Positions 1 to 5,863 of a stretch of 12,814 bases of DNA are shown piece after piece. How positions within the stretch are numbered: position 1 is the first letter of the stretch; every line of letters starts with the position of its first letter. The position numbers and the translations under genes are program-made. Source of the stretch: Ignavibacteria bacterium (GTDB lineage Bacteria; Bacteroidota; Ignavibacteria; Tepidaquicellales; OLB5); assembly GCA_030835005.1 (NCBI GenBank), contig JAUQWT010000354.1, positions 1-12,814 on the forward strand, read 5' to 3'. Below the pieces are notes generated by a model. It worked only from the letters and a program-made list of their open reading frames with translations, searched no databases and had not been told where the DNA came from.

Positions 1-388
1 CTTTCCCGTCATATTCTTTTGAAAGCTCTTCTAAAACCGGGGCTACCATTTTACACGGTCCGCACCAGTCAGCGTAAAAATCTATAATAACAGGTTTATC
101 ACCTGTGAACATCCATTCCTTATTTGTTTCATAATTGAATACTTTTTGTTTGAATTCTGCTGCTGTTAAATGTACCATTTTAGTGCTTCCTATTGTATTA
201 GTTTCGTTATTATTTTTTACTTTTGTATCAGTTTTAACTTCATTTGTGCCGTTATTTCCGTTTACTGATTGCTGCGTAATTGTATTATTTACTGAATGTT
301 TATCATCTTTCTTTCCGCATCCGGCTAATAAAGCGGCGAATATCCCTGCAAGAATCAAAATGTGAAATGTTAATTTAGCTTTTTTCAT
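1..388 (-). CDS. Lipoprotein-anchored thioredoxin (partial, 3' end outside window)
   Basis: Thiol-disulfide oxidoreductase of the thioredoxin family; 129 residues are visible and the C-terminal half lies beyond base 1. Residues 1-23 form a signal peptide ending in a lipobox (LAG-C24), so the mature protein should be a lipid-anchored periplasm-facing protein. Residues 25-70 are an Asn/Thr/Lys-rich linker. The thioredoxin fold starts near residue 71, with the active site W108-C109-G110-P111-C112 preceded by the usual IIDFYAD strand. Canonical WCGPC, rather than a CcmG/DsbE-like CxxC, suggests a true thioredoxin. An internal ATG (Met71, base 178) has a good Shine-Dalgarno and could start an untethered cytosolic form; the Met1 start (base 388) has no Shine-Dalgarno. 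The gene is divergent from the marR gene, with a perfect palindromic operator in between, which suggests control by that regulator. Family call is firm; localisation is predicted. Confidence 0.92.
   Translation of the reverse strand, partial: MKKAKLTFHILILAGIFAALLAGCGKKDDKHSVNNTITQQSVNGNNGTNEVKTDTKVKNNNETNTIGSTKMVHLTAAEFKQKVFNYETNKEWMFTGDKPVIIDFYADWCGPCKMVAPVLEELSKEYDGK
179..191 (-). promoter_or_regulatory. Internal Shine-Dalgarno before Met71 of the thioredoxin gene
   Basis: On the minus strand AGGAAG (bases 191-186) lies seven bases before the in-frame ATG at 178-176, an ideal ribosome-binding spacing. Initiation here would give thioredoxin without signal peptide or linker. The codons Gly-Ser could produce this by chance, so the role is inferred. 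Confidence 0.35.
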
Positions 389-411
389 ATAAAATACTAC
401 AATTGCGGTTC

Positions 412-440
412 TTAATTAGTTGCTAGTAGCAACTTATTAA
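412..440. promoter_or_regulatory. Palindromic operator 1 (thioredoxin/marR intergenic)
   Basis: The core at 418-434 is a perfect inverted repeat, AGTTGCTA-G-TAGCAACT. Past one mismatched pair (417/435) the symmetry continues as TTAAT...ATTAA, giving a 29-base dyad. The identical 17-bp core (apart from the central base) recurs upstream of osmC. The site lies about 30 bp before the thioredoxin start and about 130 bp before the marR start, so it is well placed to control the divergent pair. MarR-family dimers typically bind 16-20 bp palindromes of this kind. No clear TAnnTTTG element was found next to it on either strand. Confidence 0.8.
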
Positions 441-533
441 AAGATATTGAAATAAACAAGGGAAGAAAAGGGTCTGCTGTTTTTGGCAATTGATAACAAA
501 AGATGTTATATTATATCTCGATTTAATTTATTA

Positions 534-550
534 AGTTGCGGATAACAACA
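534..550. promoter_or_regulatory. Degenerate operator copy upstream of marR
   Basis: Bases 534-550 keep 12 of the 16 defined positions of AGTTGCTA-N-TAGCAACT at identical spacing: AGTTGC on the left and CAAC on the right are intact. The site ends 13 bases before the marR start codon, where a bound repressor could block transcription or initiation, so it may be a lower-affinity autoregulatory site. The assignment rests on similarity only. Confidence 0.45.
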
Positions 551-563
551 ATATGCTTACAGA

Positions 564-980
564 ATGAACAGATCAATAGTAGAGCTTATTTTTGAGCTTA
601 AATTTACCTGTATGTCCAAAGAGGAAAGCATACGCGAAGAACTGAATCTTTCTCCATCGGAATACCGCGGACTGCTTTCCATAAATCCGGGTGAGGTTGC
701 CAGCTGTATGCAGATGTCAAATACTATGGGACTATCTAAATCACGCGGCAGCAGGGTAATAGATAAGTTGATAGCCAGCGGATATTTAAAAGAAGCCAAA
801 AATGACGGCGATCAGCGAATTTTCAACGTTAAGCTTTCACCAAAAGGTTTAATTGCGATCAAAAAGATCAACAGTGTTATGAGCGATTGCGAGAACGCTA
901 TTTTAAAGAATATCCCTTCCGGAGAGCTCAAAACATTTACAAAAACCCTTCGCAAAATTTCAGAGATAATAAGTCCGTAA
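564..980 (+). CDS. MarR-family transcriptional regulator
   Basis: A 138-residue winged helix-turn-helix protein of ordinary MarR length. An N-terminal dimerisation helix (about 3-26) is followed by NLSPSEYRGLLSI, then the HTH with recognition helix at SKSRGSRVIDKLIASGYL (58-75) and the wing around KNDGDQRIFNVKLSPKG (79-95), where D81-x-D83-x-R85 is the usual wing signature. A C-terminal helix returns to the dimer interface. Cysteines at 16, 48 and 109 could sense oxidants, but Cys16 does not align with the N-terminal sensor cysteine of OhrR when the NLSP/NITY segments are matched. The ATG at 564 lacks a clear Shine-Dalgarno; a later Met17 would remove the first helix. It is flanked by a thioredoxin and an OsmC protein, each with the same palindrome in front, so it probably represses both in response to peroxide or a reactive electrophile. 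Confidence 0.9.
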   Translation: MNRSIVELIFELKFTCMSKEESIREELNLSPSEYRGLLSINPGEVASCMQMSNTMGLSKSRGSRVIDKLIASGYLKEAKNDGDQRIFNVKLSPKGLIAIKKINSVMSDCENAILKNIPSGELKTFTKTLRKISEIISP

Positions 981-1015
981 TCACACCGTAGAAAGAGAAT
1001 TACAATACCATTTAA

Positions 1016-1040
1016 ATTTAGTTGCTATTAGCAACTAAAT
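1016..1040. promoter_or_regulatory. Palindromic operator 2 (osmC promoter)
   Basis: A perfect 25-base dyad: ATTTAGTTGCTA, a central T, then TAGCAACTAAAT. The inner 17 bp equal operator 1 except for the central base. It covers the -33 TTG (1022-1024) and most of the spacer of the osmC promoter, so binding would block RNA polymerase. This is the strongest indication that the neighbouring MarR protein represses osmC. Confidence 0.85.
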
Positions 1041-1052
1041 GTGTTATATTTG
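1022..1052 (+). promoter_or_regulatory. Bacteroidota-type promoter of osmC
   Basis: TTG at 1022-1024 and TATATTTG at 1045-1052 are separated by 20 bases. This matches the -33 TTG / -7 TAnnTTTG consensus known for the primary sigma factor of Bacteroidota. Transcription would start near 1058 and leave a leader of about 35 bases before the ATG at 1093. Confidence 0.75.
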
Positions 1053-1077
1053 TACTGCAAGCAATAACAGTATAAAG

Positions 1078-1082
1078 AAAGG
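1078..1082 (+). promoter_or_regulatory. Ribosome-binding site deciding the osmC start
   Basis: AAAGG lies ten bases before the ATG at 1093. It supports that start over the in-frame ATG at 1039, which overlaps the operator and lies upstream of the predicted transcription start. Confidence 0.6.
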
Positions 1083-1092
1083 CTCATTTATT

Positions 1093-1503
1093 ATGAAAAT
1101 GGAAATATATTTTGAAGAAGGAAAGAAAGTTAACGCAAGCTTTAACGGCAACGTGATCAGAACTGATCAGCCGGTAGAAGCAGGTGGATCAGGCAGCGCT
1201 CCTGCGCCGTTTGATCTGTTCCTTGCATCAATTGGTACTTGTGCAGGTATTTATGTGAAATCATTCTGCACTCAGCGGGGGATACCGGCTGATAAAATCA
1301 GGATCGTTCAATCAATGCAATACGATTTTGAAAAGTCTCTTATAAGTAAGATAAGGCTTGATATAATGCTTCCCGAAGATTTTCCAGAAAAGTACAAAAG
1401 CGCAGTAATTAATGCTGCTAATCTATGCGCTGTAAAGAAGCATTTACTGGATCCACCTGATATTATTGTTGAAGCACAGATTACAGATGAAGTAATGGTG
1501 TAA
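1093..1503 (+). CDS. OsmC-family protein (peroxiredoxin-like)
   Basis: A 136-residue OsmC/Ohr-superfamily protein, a family that reduces organic hydroperoxides with a pair of cysteines in a dimeric cytosolic fold. The N-terminal strands (1-27) lead into the family segment GGSGSAPAPFDLFLASIGTC, ending in the candidate peroxidatic Cys50 on the central helix. Cys112 in NLCAVKKHL is the candidate resolving cysteine; Cys59 is extra. The single motif set and LxASIGTC spacing fit the OsmC/YhfA-like branch better than Ohr proper. The ATG at 1093 was chosen because the upstream in-frame ATG (1039) would add an 18-residue tail unlike the family and lies inside the operator. It follows marR by about 110 bases with its own promoter, and operator occupancy should set its expression. 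The true substrate (organic peroxide or other) cannot be told from sequence. Confidence 0.92.
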   Translation: MKMEIYFEEGKKVNASFNGNVIRTDQPVEAGGSGSAPAPFDLFLASIGTCAGIYVKSFCTQRGIPADKIRIVQSMQYDFEKSLISKIRLDIMLPEDFPEKYKSAVINAANLCAVKKHLLDPPDIIVEAQITDEVMV

Positions 1504-1855
1504 AAGTCTCAATCCTGTATATTATGTTAAACGTAAAAGACTTCTGAATAACAGAGGTACTATTGTTAAGCTAATTTCACATCATACTGCGTAACTTGAC
1601 AGTCTCAGTGCACTATTTTCTTTGATTCGAAGTATATCTGAACTGCATGAATTACAGTGCATATCAGTATTGAAATTGGTGCCGGGTTTTGACCCGATTC
1701 AACACTTCCTTTATCAGTCCCTAAAGACGCAAAATTTTCTTAATATAAACAGATTCATACTTTCAGAATTCTGCCTTACTTAGTTTTTGTAATAATGAAC
1801 AAAAATGCCTATATTAATATCCAAACAAAAGAATAATTAATTAATTATTTCATAA
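1504..1855. other. Non-coding gap between osmC and the GH81 gene
   Basis: No ORF of gene-like character on either strand. Visible are a short hairpin, CGGGT-TTTG-ACCCG (1683-1696), without a T-run, so not a convincing terminator, and a weak AAGTCT/AGACTT pair (1504-1509, 1538-1543) with a 28-base loop. A near-promoter, TA-gtt-TTTG (1781-1789), has one base too many for the consensus and no TTG at the right distance. The GH81 promoter therefore remains unplaced. Confidence 0.5.
1832..1849. repeat. AT-only 18-bp palindrome before the GH81 start
   Basis: AATAATTAA followed by TTAATTATT is a perfect dyad ending six bases before the ATG at 1856, where a Shine-Dalgarno would normally be. It could be an A/T-rich translation enhancer, an operator, or chance in AT-rich DNA. 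Confidence 0.4.
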
Positions 1856-4549
1856 ATGAAAACACTCAAATTAATTGTTGGCGTATTGGTTTTGTTTGCA
1901 GAATTTGTTTCATCCGATATATATTCTCAGTGGACATACGGTTCTCCGTTTTCTACCAGCCCGCAGCAGAACAGCTGGCAGCAGGTAGTGGGTAAAGTCC
2001 CCATTACAGGCAATGTTGTTTTGGATAGCTTGTCTGCCCCGTATCCAACTAATGCATGGTTTAACCTGTTCTTTCTTTACGGAACTGCATACCCTAATCC
2101 GCAAGGCCAGCTTGGGCAGAATTTTTGCTGGGTGAATCCTTACAACATCGGATTTGGGTATAATTACATCGGTTACTCCAATCCGCGTTCACTGCTTGGA
2201 ATAAATTACAAACCGTTCGCCTCCACAAATTCAGGAGGCAGTTTCCCGATGGTTACATGGGATAACGGTGCCTACATGTATTTTGGAACTACAAACCCTG
2301 CGAATTTTGTACCTGCGCTACTTAATGACTATACGGACCTTTCTGCCACGATCAAATTCTATAACACATCAAGCCCCAATAATTATTATTATGCTCCTAT
2401 TGTGAGGGGAATGCCTTACGTTACTATGTTCTACAATAACGTAACACCGGCAGTTTATTTCCCGTCACCGGCTGTGTGGAAAGTGAATGATGTAATTGCA
2501 GCTGCAAATCAGACATTCACAGGCACTGCATTTAAAGTTCAAACAGTTCTTGGAGACCCGAATCTTTACCGCTCACAAACATGGATGCTTTACTGTTCCT
2601 CATCTATTACTCTTCAATTCAGCCAGGGTGCCCAAACCCTTGGACTCATAGGCACTTCGAATTTCACAGGTTATATCAGAGCAGCGCATTTGACTTATGT
2701 AAATGACGCTGATTCGGTTTTCGTTCCGCAAAGAAGGATAATGCTTGATGCTTATGCTAAATTCGTACCCATCAGGGGAGAAGTCGCTGCAAATATTCCA
2801 AATGGCAGCAGCACAGCAACTTTGAATTTTAATTTCACAAGATATAATGAAGGATCTTTTGGGAATGATTCGCTCTTAATGATGGCTCTTCCGCATCACG
2901 TGAATATGATGCCGGCGGGTACTGCAACTCATCTTCTTAATTACAAAGTGATAAAGGGCACAATGAGCGAAGTTCAAACTAAAACATGGAATATGACTGA
3001 ACAGCTTCCGGGATATTCATGGAGCCCGCGCTCAGGAGGACTTGCAAATGTTCCGCTCCAATGGTGCGATACGATCAGGAATTATGTGCAGGGTGATCTT
3101 GTTCATTTCAACAGGCAATACCAGTGGATCGATATTTACAGCGCAGGTAAATCGCTTGCAAGGCTTGGGAGGATAATTAATATTGCAGATGAGCTTTATG
3201 ACAGAGACAATACTCGCTATGCCTCCATGCAGCCTTTGGCCGCTCAAATGAGGGACTCTTTGCAGATATTCCTTGGCAGATGGCTCAATGGGAACAGTTC
3301 TATACATAGTGACGGCATCAGTTATCATAAAGATTCTATTATATATGATACTAAATTCAGAGGTTTGATCACAAGCCGCTCCCACGACTCGCTTAACCTG
3401 GTTGGCGGGATTGACTTTGGAAGCGCGCTTTATAATGATCATCACTTCCATTACGGTTACTTTTTATATGCAGCGGCGGTTCTTGCAAAGAAAAACCCTT
3501 CATTCTTCACGGCTAACAGCAATTATTATATGAACCGTGTTGTTGATATGGCACGTGATATTGCCAACCCAAGCAGAAACGATACTTATTTTGCATTGCA
3601 AAGATATAAAGACTGGTATGACGGAAACTCATGGGCTAATGGACTTGTTCCGTACGGCGGAGGGAAGAATCAGGAAAGTTCAACCGAAGCAGCTAATGCA
3701 TGGTATGGGCTATATCTGTTCGGACTGGCAATGAACAATGCTTCGCCTTCACCGGTTGCAGCTAACATGATGAATCAGGGACAACTTATGCTTTCAACAG
3801 AATCAAGGGCAACACAGAAGTACTACCATGCATATCAAACAAACCCTGCTTATCCAACATACTATACAAACCAGTATAAGACCGTTACAAACCTTTACCA
3901 GGGAGAGATCGATTCCAAAACATTTTTTGGAAACGTTAATTACTACGCCACCGGCATTCAGGTAGTACCTGTTACTCCGGTAACAGAACAGGTGTGGAAC
4001 GACCTGAGCTTTGCGCGTACTGTGTATGATTATTCACCTAACGGACTTCGCAATACACCATGCTTTGATTCCACAAACACAAACACAACGGTGTGGAACT
4101 GGACAACTATCAATGTTGGCGTACAGGCAACTGCGTATCCTCAGACTGCGCTGAATTTCTGGAAGTTTTACGGTTATAATAACATTAATTTCGATAACGG
4201 CTCAAGCCAGTCGAATGTTATCTACTGGATACTCACAAGGATATACAATCCGATCGGAATAAGCACAATCTCAAATGAGATTCCCGAAAAGTTTAGTTTG
4301 TATCAGAGTTATCCTAATCCATTTAATCCAAGTACTACAATAAAGTTCGATATACCGAAATCTGCAAATGTAAATATGACTATATATGATATGCTCGGCA
4401 GGGAAGTAGAAACACTTGTAAATGGCGAACTGAAAGCCGGTACTTACAAGGCTGACTGGAATGCATCAAACTTCGCAAGCGGCGTGTATTTCTATAAGCT
4501 GACATCGGATGGATTTTCAGTTACTAAAAAAATGATTTTGATGAAATAG
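1856..4549 (+). CDS. GH81 endo-1,3-beta-glucanase with T9SS type A sorting domain
   Basis: A secreted glucanase of 897 residues, expected to cut beta-1,3-glucans such as laminarin, curdlan or fungal wall glucan. A signal peptide (about 1-24, ending near YSQ) is followed by the GH81 beta-sandwich beginning around YPTNAWF (63-69). The catalytic (alpha/alpha)6 part carries D528-H-H-F-H-Y-G, RYKDWYDGNSWANG (583-596) and KNQESSTE (604-611). In GH81 the Asp of the DHHxHYG motif is the general acid, and the Glu pair of QESSxE (here E607, E611) forms the base side, so all key residues are present. Residues about 812-897 are a T9SS C-terminal domain: a YPNPFNPST start, the GREV turn, SGVYFYKL and a final KKMILMK. 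The protein should pass the outer membrane by type IX secretion. No transporter or other glycosidase is adjacent. Start without Shine-Dalgarno, as is common in Bacteroidota. Confidence 0.94.
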   Translation: MKTLKLIVGVLVLFAEFVSSDIYSQWTYGSPFSTSPQQNSWQQVVGKVPITGNVVLDSLSAPYPTNAWFNLFFLYGTAYPNPQGQLGQNFCWVNPYNIGFGYNYIGYSNPRSLLGINYKPFASTNSGGSFPMVTWDNGAYMYFGTTNPANFVPALLNDYTDLSATIKFYNTSSPNNYYYAPIVRGMPYVTMFYNNVTPAVYFPSPAVWKVNDVIAAANQTFTGTAFKVQTVLGDPNLYRSQTWMLYCSSSITLQFSQGAQTLGLIGTSNFTGYIRAAHLTYVNDADSVFVPQRRIMLDAYAKFVPIRGEVAANIPNGSSTATLNFNFTRYNEGSFGNDSLLMMALPHHVNMMPAGTATHLLNYKVIKGTMSEVQTKTWNMTEQLPGYSWSPRSGGLANVPLQWCDTIRNYVQGDLVHFNRQYQWIDIYSAGKSLARLGRIINIADELYDRDNTRYASMQPLAAQMRDSLQIFLGRWLNGNSSIHSDGISYHKDSIIYDTKFRGLITSRSHDSLNLVGGIDFGSALYNDHHFHYGYFLYAAAVLAKKNPSFFTANSNYYMNRVVDMARDIANPSRNDTYFALQRYKDWYDGNSWANGLVPYGGGKNQESSTEAANAWYGLYLFGLAMNNASPSPVAANMMNQGQLMLSTESRATQKYYHAYQTNPAYPTYYTNQYKTVTNLYQGEIDSKTFFGNVNYYATGIQVVPVTPVTEQVWNDLSFARTVYDYSPNGLRNTPCFDSTNTNTTVWNWTTINVGVQATAYPQTALNFWKFYGYNNINFDNGSSQSNVIYWILTRIYNPIGISTISNEIPEKFSLYQSYPNPFNPSTTIKFDIPKSANVNMTIYDMLGREVETLVNGELKAGTYKADWNASNFASGVYFYKLTSDGFSVTKKMILMK

Positions 4550-4567
4550 TAAGTTTTATTTCAGCAT

Positions 4568-4601
4568 AACAAAAAAGGAGCCAATTGGCTCCTTTTTTGT
4601 T
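4568..4601. terminator. Bidirectional rho-independent terminator
   Basis: A perfect 34-base palindrome: AAC, six A, GGAGCC, AATT, GGCTCC, six T, GTT. It lies 19 bases after the GH81 stop and 25 bases before the 3' end of the convergent cytochrome gene. Both strands give a GC stem followed by a T-run, so it can end both transcripts. Confidence 0.93.
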
Positions 4602-4625
4602 GCGCGAATTTCTTAGATTTGAAAG

Positions 4626-5549
4626 TTATTTAACTTCATACGGCCCGTACTTATGCTGGAACTGAGATATTGTATCGTTATAAGGCGGGTAGGGGCAGTC
4701 AATTGGCTTCTTAGTTAGATTCGGGAAGTCTTTTTCGAGTCCCTGCTTTTGCGGGTGTGGCATTGAGTTAATATAAGCAGCAACATCCCACGCTTCTTCA
4801 TCGCTTAGATCTGCATTCAAAAAAGGCATTTTGGCTTTGATGAACTGAGCAGATGTAATCAGGCGGTACATCCCGGCGCCGTTGTTGTAAGTATCATTGC
4901 CCCAAATTGCGGGGATATCAAACCCGTCTTTAGGTTTACCATTTACATACCCGCCTGCACCATTTTCGGCGTGGCAGGTCATACATTTATTCCTGTAGAC
5001 ATTCCTGCCATTTGTAGTATCTGCCGCCCTTGAGAGATACTTCAGCCTTGGCAGTCCGTCATACCACCTTGCGATCTGAGGCACAACTTCCGAGCTTATC
5101 CATTTATAATACAGCGTAACGCATCTCATCTCATAGCTATCAAGCGGCATTGATCTTCCGTTCATGCTTCTTTGCATGCATTCGTTAATTCTTTGCTGAA
5201 TTGAAATGTTTGAATCAACTCTGGAATCATACTCAGGATAAATAAGATAAACTCCCACAAATCCAAGTGCGTTGGGCCTCGTACCTGCATCTATATGGCA
5301 GTTTTCGCAGGCCAGGTTATTGCCGGAATATCTTTTGGTAATATCGCTTACTTCGGGTCCGATATGCAAAGGTGTTTTAGAGATCAGCTCTTTGCCGTAT
5401 TTAATTGAATCACCCAGCGGGCCCGGCGGTACTTTGCTCATATCGGGATACTGCCATCCTTCCGGATTTTTATTGCATGATGAAAAACACATTATAAACA
5501 GCACTAAAAGCGTGATATAAAAATGGATATATCTTACTTGAGTCTTCAT
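4626..5549 (-). CDS. tsdA: Diheme cytochrome c, thiosulfate dehydrogenase (TsdA) family lipoprotein
   Basis: A 307-residue two-heme cytochrome c resembling TsdA, which oxidises two thiosulfate to tetrathionate in the periplasm (some members work in reverse). The signal peptide ends at Cys25 (FSSC), suggesting a lipid anchor. Heme 1 is at C81-E-N-C84-H85, within LACENCHIDAGTRP. RINECMQRSMNGR (120-132) follows, and its Cys124 matches the unusual axial Cys ligand of heme 1 known from Allochromatium TsdA, about 40 residues after the heme-binding His. Heme 2 is at C189-M-T-C192-H193, with Met241 (KAKMPF) as probable distal ligand. The start is supported by GGAAG six bases upstream (5556-5560). It is convergent with the GH81 gene, with no tsdB partner in the window. 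Family similarity is clear; the direction of the reaction and the true electron partner are unknown. A generic diheme SoxA/TsdA-like cytochrome is the alternative. Confidence 0.82.
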   Translation of the reverse strand: MKTQVRYIHFYITLLVLFIMCFSSCNKNPEGWQYPDMSKVPPGPLGDSIKYGKELISKTPLHIGPEVSDITKRYSGNNLACENCHIDAGTRPNALGFVGVYLIYPEYDSRVDSNISIQQRINECMQRSMNGRSMPLDSYEMRCVTLYYKWISSEVVPQIARWYDGLPRLKYLSRAADTTNGRNVYRNKCMTCHAENGAGGYVNGKPKDGFDIPAIWGNDTYNNGAGMYRLITSAQFIKAKMPFLNADLSDEEAWDVAAYINSMPHPQKQGLEKDFPNLTKKPIDCPYPPYNDTISQFQHKYGPYEVK

Positions 5550-5574
5550 ATTTTTCTTCCGGTCATATGTTCCG

Positions 5575-5582
5575 CAAATATA
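5575..5582 (-). promoter_or_regulatory. Possible -7 element of the tsdA promoter
   Basis: On the minus strand TATATTTG matches TAnnTTTG, and a transcript would begin about 20 bases before the tsdA ATG. At the expected -33 position there is TTT instead of TTG, inside a T-rich tract, so the promoter is plausible but imperfect. Confidence 0.4.
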
Positions 5583-5618
5583 TACTTTATAGATGATTTA
5601 AAAAAAAACAAAAAATAC

Positions 5619-5641
5619 CACAAAGTCACTAAGACACAAAG
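5619..5641. repeat. Short direct repeat CACAAAG upstream of tsdA
   Basis: CACAAAG occurs at 5619-5625 and 5635-5641, 16 bases apart, in a purine-rich ACCACAAAGTCACTAAGACA context. Comparable accacnaag-type intergenic repeats are known from many bacterial genomes. A single unit cannot prove family membership. Confidence 0.3.
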
Positions 5642-5670
5642 AATTTGTCCTCTTCTTCTAATGTATTTGC

Positions 5671-5744
5671 ATATCAAAGGCACGTTTAGTTAGTCCGCCA
5701 GCAGGCGGAATTACGAAATCCCGCCTCGCGGGGCCTTTGACTAT
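5671..5744. repeat. Composite two-hairpin cruciform, REP-like
   Basis: The outer arms TCAAAGGC (5674-5681) and GCCTTTGA (5733-5740) are perfect complements and enclose two hairpins. These are TCCGCC-AGCA-GGCGGA (5694-5709) and CCCGC-CTC-GCGGG (5720-5732). With ATA/TAT beyond a one-base bulge, the whole can fold as a three-way junction. The GC-rich arms stand out from the AT-rich surroundings, as REP/BIME-type elements do. Confidence 0.65.
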
Positions 5745-5770
5745 TTAATTTAAAAGATTACAATGTTTAT

Positions 5771-5798
5771 AAAAAAAGGAGCATTACTGCTCCTCTTT
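5771..5798 (-). terminator. Rho-independent terminator of the protease-propeller-barrel gene
   Basis: On the minus strand the stem GGAGCA-GTAA-TGCTCC (5793-5778) is followed by seven T (5777-5771), about 70 bases after the TAA at 5866-5864. It is a canonical intrinsic terminator for the leftward transcript. Confidence 0.85.
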
Positions 5799-5802
5799 AT
5801 GG

Positions 5803-5822
5803 ATTCCCGCCTGCGCGGGAAT
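5803..5822. repeat. REP-like palindrome of the ATTCCC-N8-GGGAAT form
   Basis: ATTCCCGC-CTGC-GCGGGAAT is a perfect 8-bp stem with a four-base loop. The form equals the dRS3 repeat consensus described in Neisseria (ATTCCC, eight bases, GGGAAT), and similar hairpins are scattered in many other genomes. It sits between the large barrel gene and its terminator. Confidence 0.7.
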
Positions 5823-5844
5823 GACAAAATATATTATCTTTCAC

Positions 5845-5859
5845 ATTCGTGGCACGAAT
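5845..5859. repeat. 15-bp palindrome directly after the barrel gene
   Basis: ATTCGTG-G-CACGAAT is a perfect dyad beginning five bases after the stop codon on the minus strand. ATCTT (5836-5840) and AAGAT (5860-5864) lengthen the stem past a four-base bulge. It may protect the mRNA 3' end; a protein-binding site is also possible. Confidence 0.5.
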
Positions 5860-5863
5860 AAGA

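Noticed and set aside
564..611. MarR protein as a classical OhrR with an N-terminal sensor cysteine
   Set aside because: Cys16 is about ten residues out of register with the OhrR sensor cysteine and the operator sequence differs, so only a general MarR call is made.
1039..1092. Upstream in-frame ATG for the OsmC gene
   Set aside because: It overlaps the palindromic operator, lies before the predicted transcription start, lacks a Shine-Dalgarno and would add 18 residues not typical of the family.
1596..1601. TTGACA as a -35 box
   Set aside because: No -10 partner at 16-18 bases, and the one clear promoter in the window follows the TTG/TAnnTTTG rule instead.
1683..1696. Hairpin CGGGT-TTTG-ACCCG as osmC terminator
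   Set aside because: Only five base pairs, about 180 bases after the stop, and no T-run follows.
5619..5641. CRISPR-like repeat
   Set aside because: Two seven-base copies 16 bases apart, with no further units, no spacers of regular length and no cas genes.
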